Below are positions 22,823 to 36,180 of a stretch of DNA of 64,000 nt, one piece after another (positions within the stretch are counted from its first letter, which is position 1; each line of letters starts with the position of its first letter). A program made the translations under genes and the position numbers. The notes under the pieces are model-generated. The model was given only the letters and a program-made list of their open reading frames with translations, was not told the origin of the DNA and made no database searches. The DNA is taken from NCBI RefSeq assembly GCF_000006565.2, contig NC_031474.1, forward strand, positions 1,709,662-1,773,661, given 5' to 3'. Source of the DNA: Toxoplasma gondii ME49 (Eukaryota > Apicomplexa > Conoidasida > Eucoccidiorida > Sarcocystidae).

Positions 22823-24438
22823 TTTTTAATCGAATTATTTTGACCTGGTGTTTCAATGTCTGCAAACCACAAGCCCACACGATGCATACGTTTGACGGAA
22901 CACGTCAAAGAAAACGTGCTCAAAACAGTTGACTACCCCAGTTTGCGTGAGCAGTCCATGTTCTTAGCCCCACTAATAATGGAGCATCGACTTCGGTCTG
23001 GCAACCAGAGACGCCCTTGTGCGCTGTCTGAGAAACAACCTAAAATCTCACCTAACAATACGTCGCAAGGGGAATCACGCGGCCTGGGCCAGGAAGGAAT
23101 AATGAGTTACAAACGATGTAGAAAACACAAGTTTATGCTAGACAAAAAACCGTACGAAAAGGAGATAACGACTGCGTTTGTGCCACGTTGCCCATGAGAT
23201 CATCGAAAGCTTCAAGTTTAACTGACACGAACTCTCTCGACAGACGTCTCGAAAAAAGGAAAACATAATATGATAGATAAATGGAAGTGTTTGTGTTTTA
23301 GTTTGTGTCGGGGTCCAAGCGAAAGAAACTTCGATGTTACATCAAAGACCACGTCGAGCTGTACGTGCGGTGCTCGATGGCTTGAAAGCCGAGACTGGCC
23401 GCGGGTTTCCTACCGTGTGTGTCGCAAGCAACTCGAACCTGGTCGTAAAAATGAGACGCGGGTTCCTTGGCAAATACAGGCATGCATCCGGCTGAAAAAG
23501 ACGCCGTTCGCAGTTTCGGTACGTGAGTAGGACTCGGTTGAGCGTCGCGAACTAGCGAAAGAAACCCGCTATTGACCCCGCTGTAGTTCTAGAGGGGTGG
23601 ACTTCAATGCCCCCTTCTATATTATTATGCGAAATACGGTGGCAGTGAAGGCTCGCTTTTTGCATTTGGTGATTCAAGTTTTGCGAAACGGAAGAAAAAG
23701 GCGAGTGTTCAGCACCTCGAGCACATCTCAAGATAGCTGACTGCATCCCTTATAGAATGACTAACAATAGGTGCCACTGGAGCCACCGTTACTGGCAGTC
23801 TTTTCAAAACGTAGGGCAAATGTTCTTAAATAATATATACAGCGGAAGTCACTTCCTTCTCATCGCCGGACTTCTGGAGCATTCCAGTAGTTCTGTAATG
23901 TGTAACTGCCAGCGACACAGTCCGGGAAAGGTGTTCATGTCACGATAATCTTCAGTGGCACACTTAGCCCGCGACTATAGACACTCGCACTGCACCGAAT
24001 ACTGGCAGAACTGCAAGTTTGTAGAGGGAGATGGCATGTGCCATCAAGGCAAATTATAATGAAGGCAACAGCGTAAGGTTCGGAAATTAGGGTTGAGGTA
24101 GGCAGTGTGGCAGCAGAAGCTTCACTAGATGAGGCTTGAAACCGTGCTGGAGGCGCTTGGGCATGTAGAGACGAAGGTTCGAATAGGTACTCATGAGTGG
24201 GACAGCATTCCTCAATGCTCTCTTTTGGCCTAGGACCATTCTTTGCAGCGTGGATAAGTTCGACTAGGTATCGACGGTTTCCGACTAATAACCTTCCAGT
24301 TTCGGGGAAAGTAAGTGTGTGGCGGTTCATTTCAAGGTCATTTGACCGAAGCTAGTATACATGTGTTGTAAGTTCTCCTCTCGGACTTCTTACGCAAAAT
24401 CAACACCCGCACACTCGTGCGGTAACACACAGCTAAAT
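22823..24438. other. Intergenic, upstream of small secreted gene
   Basis: It contains the promoter side of the secreted-protein gene and the 3' side of the next - strand gene. A 131-codon open frame on the - strand (24330–23935) has no recognisable domain and lies in the expected 3' UTR, so it is not called as a gene. Confidence 0.45.
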
Positions 24439-25548
24439 TCAGTAGCCACCTTTCTTTGACACCGGAACGTACTTCTTGGGTGCAGATACTTTCTTTGGAG
24501 GGGGGGCATACGCTTTTTTTGGTGGTGCGTAGACTTTCTTCGGCGGCGGTGCGTAGACTTTCTTTGGCGGCGGTGCGTAGACTTTCTTTGGCGGCGGTGC
24601 GTAGACTTTCTTTGGCGGCGGTGCCTTCTTCTGGACGGGCACGTACTTCTTGGCTGGTCGAACGACTTTTTTCGGAGGTGGAACAACCTTCTTCTCGTGC
24701 ACTTTCAGTGGAACCTTTACTGGAGGAGCTTTTTTGGGCGCGGCAGCAATCTTCTTTGGCGGGGGCTGGGTTTTTTTTGGTGCCGCGTAATAGTATCTCC
24801 TCTTGCCAAGGATTCGTTCTTCCTCGGATTCTTCTTCCGTGGACCCGGTCGACTCGTTTCCAGGTGCTTCCAGATCTGTGAGCTCATTTTCCTTTCCTTC
24901 CAGCATGAAGCCGACACCATCCACCTCGTTGTCGACGTCACCATCCGGATCCTTGTCATCTGATTCTTGGGCAGCACAGAAGCCGTTGCCGCCGAGAGCT
25001 GTCTCTTCATTTTCGCTTTCTTCGCTGTGATCGTCTAGGTCTTCTGGAATTTCATTTCTCTCAATGTCTGGTTGGTTCTCGTCGACATTCAGTTGACCAG
25101 GGTCATTCTGGCGCTCGTCTTCGTCGCCATTCTCCTCAGGACCTGCACTTCCTGTACTAAAAACCTGCAATTCCCGGTATACTGCTGCCTTCTCAGGCTG
25201 TGGACGCTGTGCAAGGAAATCCGTCTTTTGTTCTAGGGCCCGTTCTTCGACGTCCTCGGAACTGTCGACAGACTGTTCCTCCCAAGGCTCGTCATTGTTC
25301 GGGAGAAGGCCGTCCCCAACGTCGTTTTCTTTAAAGTTCCGATTGGCAAAAGATTGCGATGCCCGCTGGGCCTCTTGCAATTTTTCAAGCGCATCTGGAG
25401 CGTCAAGCTGATTCCTGCCATCGTTGTATTCTGCTGCCAATCTTTGAAGCTCCTCCAGAGGCTCGACACTGCCAGCACCAATCGCAGAACTGGCACTGGC
25501 GGCACTGATGCCAATGAAAAAGGTTCCCAAAAAAAGAGCCGACCGCAT
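24439..25548 (-). CDS. Secreted acidic protein with Lys/Pro/Tyr repeat tail
   Basis: Single-exon frame of 369 residues from ATG at 25548; context CCAAAATG favours it over an upstream TTG. The N-terminus is a signal peptide (MRSALFLGTFFIGISAASAS). Residues ~30–240 are strongly acidic and disordered, with runs of Asp, Glu and Gln. After a basic RRYYYA junction, the last ~115 residues are Lys/Pro/Tyr/Ala/Val-rich, built on APPPKKVY units. Composition resembles extracellular proteins that are cross-linked through Tyr or Lys, such as extensins and byssal proteins; coccidian oocyst walls are known to contain dityrosine. A wall or matrix role is an inference only. There is one Cys in the mature region and no enzymatic motif. 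It lies on the same strand as its flanking genes, with no sign of co-transcription. Confidence 0.82.
   Translation of the reverse strand: MRSALFLGTFFIGISAASASSAIGAGSVEPLEELQRLAAEYNDGRNQLDAPDALEKLQEAQRASQSFANRNFKENDVGDGLLPNNDEPWEEQSVDSSEDVEERALEQKTDFLAQRPQPEKAAVYRELQVFSTGSAGPEENGDEDERQNDPGQLNVDENQPDIERNEIPEDLDDHSEESENEETALGGNGFCAAQESDDKDPDGDVDNEVDGVGFMLEGKENELTDLEAPGNESTGSTEEESEEERILGKRRYYYAAPKKTQPPPKKIAAAPKKAPPVKVPLKVHEKKVVPPPKKVVRPAKKYVPVQKKAPPPKKVYAPPPKKVYAPPPKKVYAPPPKKVYAPPKKAYAPPPKKVSAPKKYVPVSKKGGY
24523..24623 (-). repeat. 24-bp coding tandem repeat, about 4 copies
   Basis: Four consecutive 24-bp units, each coding for KKVYAPPP on the - strand, differ by a single C/T. Degenerate units flank them. 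The near-identity at the DNA level suggests recent expansion by replication slippage, so copy number may vary between strains. Confidence 0.9.
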
Positions 25549-27214
25549 TTTGGCCAACTAAAAGCTTTAACCTGGTAGTAAAAGAGGGAAACATACAAGT
25601 AAATAAAGTGAACGCACATCGGTCGCTTGTTAATGTCCTGTCGACCTGTCTGGCCGTTAGTGTTCTAGTCGTCCCTGCTCGTTTGAACAACTGCAGTAGT
25701 AAGACTGCCGCAAGGACGTAGCACTCGGCAGCCTAGCTGGTCCCATCTAAGGCAACGACTCCTACATTCTGAATTGTCTTTGTACATGCTTTTCTCCAGT
25801 TTTGCTGAAAACACCAAGGCGAAAGTTGACAATTTTCAACCTTCGCACAGGAACAGTTCCGCTCAACACAGTGGCATGGTTTTCGATTCCATACAGTGCA
25901 TCCGGCTGACAATACTCTACATCCCACTGTAACTGTCCCATGGAAAAGTGTCTCCTGAATTTAGTCGGCCAAGAACCTTCCAGTACAGCTACCTTGTTAC
26001 GACTCCACCCGTTATTAATTATTATTTATCCTTTTATCGAAAGTATGCTGACGCCTGATGTGTCGAAATGACACTTTGATCAACTAAGCGGGCAACGTGC
26101 TCTGTGTTCATACGCAACAGCCGCCTAATCTGGCTGATGCCGCAGACTGGAACACTCTATCGGCAACTCATTCATCCCGCGATACACAGGGTAGTTCTTA
26201 CCATATCTCCCGAGAAGCTAACATCGAGAAACTCGTGTTCCCACAGGGCACACGTCATGCGAAACGTATATGACAGTGTGTACATATATGTATATATATA
26301 ACCTTCAGCACTATCTACTCAGTACTCTTCAAAAAAGGCGGATCCAGCCCGTACATCGTTCGCGTGTTCGGAGCATCGAAACGTTATGCTATTGAGAGAA
26401 CTGTCCAATCGACTCACATAAACCGGGTTGCGACTCAGTGGTAAAACACCGGTTAAAGATTTTTGAGAAATTGATCAATGAAGGAAAACACAGCAGCGAC
26501 AGTCATCAGTCAGAGAAGATACCCGTAAAACCCTGCCGCCGCATATGCAACGCATATTTCGAGTACAATTGCAACTGCCGCACAGAACCGATATACGAAC
26601 GTTGAAGCTGGCAAGTTCGCTCTTGTCGAAAGCACAGTCGTCGCACGATCTGAAATATTAACAATCGTTTACATGTCCGGAGGGGCACGGCGTTCTACAA
26701 CAGATGACAGACGCCCAGTGTTCAATTGCTACTCGTGGCGATGGTCTACGCCGCCAATACTGACAATACCTCTCGGGACAAAAATGACAAGACGTCGCAA
26801 AACCGAGATGGCAATGGACTACACCACAAGAAGAGACAATCCATTTCAAAACATGTAGTAGTTATCATTAATAGACACAACACGGGGAACCAAGCAGCCA
26901 TTGATCAAGCCTTGGCAATGTTCCAGTGTGGAAACGCACGGTGAATCTCCACCGGGATCAGGACATCTGATTTGTTTCCTTTGATTCGCCGTCTCCTTGA
27001 TTGCATTTGTTTGCTTTAAAGTGTGTCTCTATCCATATAGAAAAAGATGTACACCAGCATACACAAAACTCTACTGGCGACATTAGACGTGACAACGTGA
27101 TGTTCCCATTACTACACGCATCAACCCTTCCTGTCCATCGACAATATTCTTCGAAATGCTCACAGTTTCGAGCCTGAATCCCACGTATTCTAACTGCTGC
27201 CAAGCACTGTATAA
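25549..27214. other. Intergenic between two - strand genes
   Basis: Promoter and 5' UTR of the Lys/Pro/Tyr protein plus the 3' UTR of the F-box gene. A short AT/GT microsatellite lies near 26278–26299. No coding exon was recognised. Confidence 0.5.
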
Positions 27215-30200
27215 TTAGGTGTATAAGAAAGGCCCCGGCAGCGTATGGAGGTGGAGCAGATGGTAGATCTGGACCGCGCCGTCTACTGTCGATGTTGCCA
27301 TTTTCGTTTCAGCAAAGTCAACGCCCAGCATCCACTGCGTTGTTCCTCCTCGCTTTAAGACACTGACATCAGTGTGTTGCTCAACGCAGCTGCTTTCTTG
27401 AGTACCCAGTTCGCGATTCTCTAGGCTTGACAACAAAACGCAGCCGTCCAAAGAGCAACTGACCAGTCGAAAGGCATCCAGCCTAAACATGCAGCATAAG
27501 ATATGAACCGAGACGCCGGACGATGTACAGAGTATTTACGGAAAAAAAGGAAAACTTGGATGCGTTAGAGGAAAGTGTATTTCCAGAGAGATCGGGAATG
27601 CCAATGCAAAAGAAAGGTAATCACTTCTTGTAAAATGCACCTCGGCGCCAGCGTACTTCCCTGAGCGTTTGGCATGGTAGTTGAGCATAATGTTGCTGTT
27701 TGCATGTGAAGTGTCCCACGGATATCGTACCAACACGCTGCAGTGGGTAGACCTTTACTTTTCTTCACTGCTCACCGCATGCCACTGATAAGTTGTTTGT
27801 GCCGGTGCCTCTCTGCCAACGCCTTCGCTGTCTGGTCTCGATCAGCAGCGGACTGCCGGAAATCACCGAGCAACCTCCTTAAGTCCCAGCTATGCACCGC
27901 CCTGTCAGCCGCTATCGAGAAACCACATGGATAGAGAATAGTTCTACGACTGGTGCCAATCCTTAAAACTAGGTGGTGCGGCCGATATGTACTTATTTTT
28001 ATATACCTTCACCACGAGCTTCGTGCATGATGCATGTGACGTCGACCACTTGTTTTGACAAAGCACTTCGTAACGACAGTAAACAAGACATAACGGAAAG
28101 CGTATTTCACGTCTCCGGTGAGAGTTTTCCGCCTCTAAAAATGCCCACTTGCCGTAGTCAATAAATCACATCGACAAGGGTAGTTCGCGTGCTTGTCGAA
28201 AGAGCGATCTACAAGTTCGCAATTGCGCGAGATTTATATCACTGCGGCGCCTAATGTATCACTAGGAACTTCAGAAACAGCCTATAAGTCTCACTCTCGA
28301 AAACCCGTGCGCCTAAGCCATCCGGGACTTGGACACACATCGCCCAGTCATGATGTCTACCGCAGGAGGCCACAGGATGCTCGCCAGCGCGGAAATCAAA
28401 AATGTGAACCATACGGTCCTGTAGAAGAGTGTACGAAGAAAACACAAAGGCAAGACGATGCAGTCCAGTGAAAAACGCGGAAAAAACAACTCGGGGGAAA
28501 TACCTGGTCAGACCGGGCATGTGGATACATCCCTCTCCAAAATCTTCTCCCGCTCTGGTTCATTTGTGGCTTATCACTTCAAGAGGCGGCACTGCAGCGT
28601 ATTGGAGCCACGCAAGCTGTGAAAGGCGAATAGTGGCACACAAACGTGTTGTACACACAGATGTCACGTTCAAGGGTAGTGAATTACCTTAATAGGTTCA
28701 AGTAATTTTTTTTTCTCGACACGGCAGAGCCAGTTTCTTGTCCGGAAGCGCAGTGTGTCTGAAAATAACATGGACATACTCGTGATGCACTGAATACCAA
28801 GCTGCTTTCGCGTTCACACGCGATAGACTGTATTGCTGCCGTATGACCACGTAGACGTTGAACAATTCCGATGTCTGGTCGATCTGCACTGAGGAGCGCT
28901 ATCGCTCCGTCCTCTGCTCCAGCGAGAATGTCACAGCCCCCTCGACCGGCACGACCTCCAGAAATCGCGCAGACGCTCTTAATCGCAAACGGGCCACGAT
29001 GAAGTCGTTCATTGACATCCAGGTGCTCGAGAACCCGTCCGGGATGACAGTAATCCCACACGCGGATCTAAAAAGATGAAAACGAATTTTGACAAACAGT
29101 GTGGCAGGCAACGCGACGTAACACCAGAATCAGCGCCCACGGGGAAACCATCTGAGTGCATTTAGAGCCACGCTTCCGCGTGTGCGCACAACACTTGCAA
29201 GAAGACACAGAAAACGCGTACAACTCCCTGTGTGCGTCGACCATCCTGATCCTTCAGACCCGCAAGTTTTTTACATTATATGCATGTCGATAGGACAAGC
29301 CACACATACCGAACCAGGTGAGCGGCCTCTGCACTTTCCATGTTAGAAATGGTTCTGTGTGCGAAAAACCGTTCACTCAACAAGGTGTCGCCTCACAGGT
29401 TATGTGTCTCTTGTCCCATGTTCCATCCAGTGGGTCTGCAAAGAAGCCAGAGTCCCACGGGGTTATCGGAAGAAATGTACAGCCTCGCAATTGTCCGTGC
29501 CTCATGCCTACCTTCCCGTCGCTGTAGCCACCAATCACCAAAGGGCGCTGTCTCTCAAAATTCGCGGTTGGTTCGAGTTGTATTTGCGTTCGACATGACC
29601 GAGCACTGTTTCGATAACCATGCAATCGGCCCATGGCGTCATCGATAGTATGAGCCACACAGAGAGCGAATGCTGGGCGCTCAAGGCCGCGGGCCTCCCT
29701 CCGACTGCGGTGTTCTTCTCCTACCACGGCGTCAGATCCCCCATTATCAGGATCAGTGTCAACCTGATCACTGGATGATTGGCTTTCACTGTCCCGTCCA
29801 CTCCCCTCGGAAGAAGCAGAATGAAATCTGCTTTCTTCTCCGGTTTGTCGAAGAGAACCGTTCGCCCCCCACCGAGTCCTTCCCCTCCTCATCGCCTGGC
29901 GATCGCCTACGGAAGCGTGGGACTCTGCAGGTCTTACTCTTCTCGCTTCTCCCCTTCGAACTCTTCTATGAAGAGAGAAGATTCTCAAGTGGCAACCACG
30001 ATCTGGACAGAAAGCCCCAACGCCTCCCGCCCTAGCTGCATACAGGAGGCCGGCTCCATCGCCGAAAAAGCGGAGGCTAACAACACACACCGGAGGAGGT
30101 CCTCCAGATGTGGACGCCGGAGAAAGCCGTGAACGGGAAGCAGTGGACGTAATTATGAGAGGTCGAATTGTGGGAGTCCATGAGTCGCTTTTCCTGTTAG

Positions 30201-32514
30201 AATGGCGATCGCGACTGTGACAAAGGTATCTGGGGTGGTGGCAATGTCGATGAAACATGGACGAATACACCAGTGGAGAATTCGTCTCATCATCTCCATC
30301 ATGCGAACAATTTCCCCCGTCACTACTTGGCGGGGTTCCATCCAGCAAAAGCATTGTACCAGATGACGCAGACCTTAGACCACGTGTATCTTCCAGTGCG
30401 TCCCCCTCGCTACCAGGTAAAGGGGGACCGAGAGTCGGGCTGTCCAGAAACCAGGTCCTTTGCAGGTCGAACTGAGCACTTGCAAATTTCCTTTCCAGTG
30501 AATGCTTCAACAGATATTTCCCTCTCCAACACTTCCCTCCCGACGGGACGCCCATACACCGAAGTGCGTTATCGAGAACCCGCTCGGAAGAAGACCGATG
30601 CGAAACAGTAACCTCCCCTTGGGGGGTCGACTCTTGCAGCAAATGCAGTTCACGAAAACAGTCACATGAAAATTGTGGTATACCGAAAGCATTTTCCCTT
30701 GACGAGTGTGACCAGGCTGTTGCCACGAGCTGGCGGGGTACAGCTGACACACAAACGGCAGACCCGACCAACGAGGTTAGATCGAGGTTCGAGCACCGGC
30801 GAGAAGCGGCAGCTAGATCAACAATGAAAGGACAACCCAGACAGACATTTTCGTCCCCGGAGCACGCCAAACCTGGTCGTGCCACAGGACACGATGGGAA
30901 ACATGTTGCTCGTGACCTGTCCATTGAACAAGAACACGACGAAGAAACGGAAGAGGGAGAGGCACAGCGTGAAGAACTTGCTGTCGTTTCCGACTGAGGG
31001 GTAAAAGACGAAGCAAGCCGAAAAGGAAGAGCGGGACGGAGAGGGAGCGCCTCTGCTCGACTGTATCGCCATGCTGAAGGGGAATTCTAACAGGCATAGG
31101 ACAGCAACATCGTCACACGAGTTTACCCTGCTGGGCACTGCACCTCTGAAGAATACATACGCCTCAAACGCCTAATACAATGGCCGTTCGCCTAACCTAC
31201 TGGTCAGCACCGCGTTATATCTCTGCTACGAGCATCGCAAAAAGACCCAAGTTTTAGAAAGAACAAGCAAGAGAACTCATCCCGCCCTACCACCGATAAG
31301 GAGAGAATTTGAACTTGCGTCAGAGGAAGGACGCATGCAGCTGGATAATAGTTCTCAACCTTTCCCGTACACGTCTTCCACGTGACAATGGAAATAAGAA
31401 GATGCAAGATATTGACGCGACCCGAACTATAAAGAAAGAGATAACGTCATGCAACGGCACCCCAAAACAGCCCGCTTTCACTCGTGGGTCGTATGTCCAC
31501 ACACCCGGCGAAAGTGCCGGTTCTGTCTCACGTAAATGCCCCTCCATGGAAATGCGAGGAGAAATAAGGCATTTTTCTCACATTTGATGGACGAAGAAAC
31601 ATCGAATAAAACGTGGAAGTGTGAGAACTCACTAGCTTGTCTTTGAATCGCTTGATGAAGAACTCTTCCCAGAGCTTTTCGTTCGTCACTGCCGCCCGCA
31701 ATCGACGGCTTAACTGAACACAAAAGGCAGAATTCAGCATGAATTAGAAGTTAGCAGGTCACAGGACCCGGTCGCGAAGTCGTGCATCACAATGGCCACG
31801 GACCGGCACCAGAATCGAAGACGAAGTTTATTTCCTTGTTACCTCGAGATCTTGGAAATATTCCAGGGTGTGAAGACGAGGAATTCTGAGTGGCGACACT
31901 GTGGTACCGATCTATGGAATGGGACGGAGCCAGAAGAAAAGGCATCTGTCGCGCAGCTTCCCATGGGATCGCTGCGAAACGATAAAAACTGCTGTATTTC
32001 TCCAGTTCAGCTTCCACACACAGAACACGGCAAAACATCCAGCACTGTAGAAAGAAGCAGAATACCGTGTGAACCCAAACATCGTGACAAGCCCACTTCT
32101 GCGGCTTGTATCTCTGGCGGAATTTACAATTTGATGAAATAGAGGAACGCAGCGCAAGCGAATAGCGCAGGACGGAAACCCAGTAAGAGAGTTGACATTC
32201 CCTACCGAACCAACCTTGTGGAAAGCGCTCGCAGGAGGCCCAAGAAACGACAGCAGAATAAATACGATCTCGTCCTGGAGTTCGTGAATATAACAAAAGT
32301 CCGAAGGATCTTGCGTGGCAACAACCATCTGCCGTTCTTGCTCTGATGCAGCCGAAGACCGCCCAGCGAAATTCGTATCTGGAAACGTGGTAATCGCTTT
32401 TGATCTGGCGTCTGACAGAGACTCGCCCTTTACAACAGAAAACGTGCTTGTGTCCTCGGTAGAATGAAGTCTGAGAATCGCTTTCGCAGCTCTTCCTCTG
32501 GGACATGTGTCCAT
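27215..32514 (-). CDS. F-box/WD40 protein, SCF ubiquitin-ligase substrate receptor
   Basis: Predicted exons on the - strand: 32514–32215, 31713–31633, about 30630–29512, 29067–28780, 28418–28295, 27911–27776 and 27482–27215. Phases agree at every join I could check. The F-box is split over the first two exons: HELQDEIVFILLSFLGPP, then LSRRLRAAVTNEKLW. F-box proteins bind Skp1 and bring substrates to a cullin E3 ligase. WD40 blades follow in the later exons: VIGGYSDGK/IRVWDYCHPGR, LVFSASR/DRMVHIFDFR, VFETADRAVHSWDLRRL and LVSCSLDGCVLL. Exon 3 contains a long Ser/Arg/Asp-rich insertion between the F-box side (WRGKYLLKHSLERKF) and the propeller. The first donor is a weak GTTGGT, with GTAGGG 12 bases further on as an alternative. 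The 5' border of exon 3 is uncertain. The substrate is unknown. Confidence 0.82.
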
Positions 32515-35500
32515 GTTTTCAACAACTTGCGACGTCAGCCACGCGGAAGGAATTTAGGGCTGCAGCAAATCGTGAGGTGTCCAGGGGGTTGTCACGCGTT
32601 TGTGATCTACGCCGGCGGAAAAACTCGAGACTACGGAAAGAGACAGAAACACAGACGCGCCTTTCCTCTCCGCCAGCGTTGGCATTGGCTGCTCAGATGC
32701 AACGGCCTCGTTGAGGGCGTCGAACGCCGACGATCGCTAATACGGTACAGATGATAGGATACATGTTTTGTGCCATCTGATAAAAAAAATGAGTTAAGTT
32801 GAATGTTCAAACTGCAGGAGAAAATCGACATCCAGTGATCACTCAAAAACGCCTTTTGAGTCAAGTGAGCGCCAAACAACCCGGCGCCGACATGATGATA
32901 CAATACCGACCGGTTTGTAGAGCACGCTCACAACCGTACGGTTTTTTCATTCGTGCATGCCATTGGATTAGCGCAGATATCAAGCTTTTGACGTTGACAA
33001 GTCACAATTGACGGAAAAGACTACTTTTTAGTCTCTCTAGCTTTTGCAGACATAAGTAACGGGGGAAGCCTCTACTCTGCCTAGCATCTCTAAAAGAGCA
33101 TGCATGCATTGTTAGACGAGCTGTAGAACAGGTCCGAGCGCTCGCAACAGGCTTCCGAGAAGATGTGAAGAGAAAAACTTACCGGCGGAAGACGCAGACG
33201 TCTAAGCGGTGCACCGGGTCTTCCATTCTTAGTCAATATGCTTCATCAGCGAAATGTTTTACCATCTCCTTTGCACAATACCCCCGCGAATACTGGTGGA
33301 AAATGCGCGGAACTAAGTCACTGTGGTGAGGGCGAGACACAAACAAGTTCACACGGCTGGTGTTCTCTCAAACGCAGAAACCTCCAACAGAAGTCTTCCG
33401 TATGACGGTCGATCCGCAAGTTCCGAAGTGTTGTGGAACCCACTACGGACCATAGGCTGACGTCTCTGGAATCCGCCCGAAATGACAGCAATGCAGAATC
33501 GCGTCAGCTTTTGCCCAAGCGCCCAACCCACGGAATACTGCTTGAAACGGAAGAAGGCGCATTTGCTGTGCAAGCACCAAGTCTGTCTGCAGCAGGCCCT
33601 CTCTGGTTTCTTTTTCAAGGGTAGTATTCAACGACAGGTTGTGACAGATCGGCCTTCGTTGGTTTGTGGCTTGTTGGCAAGCATTCTTGTCCAAATACCT
33701 AAGTTCCAGAAGGTATCGTACAATCCTTGTCCGTGCGCGGTAATATGGTAGGTGACGTTGTTGCCGAACTGCGCGGAGGTAAGTACGAGATCGGACCGCT
33801 CACGATTGTGGCAGAAGCGATTTTAGATTTAGCACACAACAGCATTGGTATCGAAAAACCATTCCATCTTCAAATAGGTTTTCCGATATTAGCAAGAGTC
33901 GTCAGCTGCAGTCTGCCGCCTCCTGTGCCGTTGGTTGGCAGCCGACAATCCCAGTGACGCAGCTACACTGACGAACAGAGAAAAAATGCGTTGCTACGGC
34001 CTGTGTTGGGTTGAGTGAAAGGTTAGGGCGCTCCTCATGGTACGGTGTTCCAGTTGGGGTGATCTTGGTAGCGCGCAGCGGTAAAGCGACACACGTTCTC
34101 GCACCACAGCAGTGAGTGGTTCTGCTCTTCTGAAACTTAAATCTTAGAAGCACCGTTTCGAGTCAGAAGCTGAAGCTGCGCCAAACGCGGAATTTTGAAC
34201 ACAACATCGGAGGTGCTTCCCAAAAGTTGTATTTCTCGGCTACCACTGATGACGTGTGCGGCAGATCTCACATTACTGAAATTCATTTGTCACGTTCCTG
34301 AGTGAGCAGCACCTCTTGATTTCCCGGAGTGGTTCCGTTTCGACTCCAGTATGGGGGAGAGCTCTGGTTGCCACACGGTTGTATAGTAGTGTTCGACTAG
34401 AAACAATGATCCTCATTCGCATCTAGCCGACCTGTCTTGGACGGTTTGTGTCACCAGAACCAAAGAGAAGGACGTCGAAGCAAGCATCGGTCCTTCACCT
34501 AGGAGCTTATCGCCTCCAATGCAATACCTCTCACATGTCATCGGCTGCATCCTCAAAATAGAAGGTACTCAGACAGGAACATTTAAGGAAAAACTAACAT
34601 GTGAGTTAGGCCTGACGAGGCAGTTTCTTTTCTGTCCTGCCCGCTTCCTTTGATGAACATGTTCTCTGGCACCTGCCTGGGAGCTCTATGACTGTTTTCT
34701 GCGCTTCATCACCATTGTTGCTGAAATCGCTGTAAATATCCCGTGTACAGCGCGGACAGTAAGGGGCGTTTTCAAGCGTACAACCCCCTCAAAGCCGTCG
34801 ATTCGGCCAACCGTCCACTGAGACGCCTGCCCACATTGTTTCCCGGCTTGAGTCCTCTGTTACTACAAGTTGTCACCATCAATTACTGGATATGTAAAGT
34901 GCACAATAGCTCCCACATCCAGCCAGGCAGCTAGTGGTGCATCTTCTCTCGGAATCTGTCGAGGTCATTTGACAGCTAATATACGAGCTTATTCGCAAAG
35001 CTTCGATGCCATCCGTCCTCTAGGAGGTGGCGCAATCTTATCGCTTTACAAATGCTCTCTTTCTCGACATCAATAATGCACTTCTTCGGTTTTTTCTTTG
35101 TGATCCCCGACAGGATGTGCTTGGTCATCGAGTACGCGATGGAGCGGGCGTGATTCTGCCGGAAACACGGAATCCAGCGCGAGGTACTACTTCAAGAACA
35201 CGGCGGTTATCCTTAACTACTCTCTTTAAGTGTAGTTTTTATCCGATTTTTTCATATATTGCCAAAAAAAGCCTATATCTGAAAACTGCGCCGACTGGAT
35301 GATACTGGCAGCGGTGTGTAACTGGTATGCGAGGCCGACATTCTGTTGCGGCTCACTGGGAAGAAGCACTTGTGTCAGACGGCAGGAGTGTGTTTCCTTC
35401 GGCATTGTGTCATGCCACAAATATATTGCACTCATGCCAAACAGGCTGCACACACGTCAAAAAGCTGCGGTTGCCTCTGGTCATGAAGCATGCAGTCAGT

Positions 35501-36180
35501 GGATTTCTCTGGGCTCCATCTCCATCGTGCAGTGGCATTGACTAGCCCTTGGCCGCTGAAATCCAACTCTCCGGCATGAACACGATGCATTTCACCTTTC
35601 TCTATTTGCGAAAACTTTCATGAAGTCACAAGCAACGACTGTTGGAAAGGCCGTGCTCATCAGTACCCGCTGCGGACAGCACCCCCCAACATGACAGTAA
35701 CCAAGGACTCCTGCTGCAGATGATTGTGCCATTGTCAAAACACTTTTCCCTTTCCCGCTCACCGACGGCAAGAAAACGAGTCATCAAAACTCAACTAAAA
35801 GTCATACTGGCTTTCGCAAAGACACGTTTCGTTTTCACCCAGTAATTGCGCTTGTTGCACGTCTCTCAACCGAAACTACTGAGAAAGCGGATCTACATAC
35901 AGGGCCATCGCAGCGCCCTCGCCCACAGATGACCGCTACGGTTTCATCTGCAATGCAGCACATTGACTGCTCACCAGAGCTATGCGCGAGATAAAGTTCT
36001 ATCATATGGGTGAGTGTGCGTTTTCGACTGTAGTTGAGATCTCTTGCAAACTGGAGGTGCTTGTAATTTCAGCGAGAAGCTACAAATGGCACCCAGACGA
36101 AGTGCTCGTGCCGCGCGAGCAGCATGCATGAACGTCCGCATGGCTTTATAGTGACTCAGCAAACGCCCCACGACTCCAAG
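32515..36180. other. Long stretch without a confident gene
   Basis: It includes the F-box gene promoter. On the + strand, 33433–33621 and 33727–33777 are open, look weakly coding and end at donor-like sites (GTAGTA, GTAAGT). A further open piece, 35118–35185, follows a good pyrimidine tract and AG. I could not join these in phase or match them to a family. A small multi-exon + strand gene at 33–35.4 kb is possible but not supported. Confidence 0.3.

Noticed and set aside
23935..24330. 131-codon open frame on the - strand
   Set aside because: No recognisable feature; sits downstream of a complete same-strand gene where 3' UTR is expected.
24523..24623. Regular short repeats considered as a CRISPR array
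   Set aside because: Units are contiguous without spacers and lie in frame in a coding region of a eukaryotic gene.
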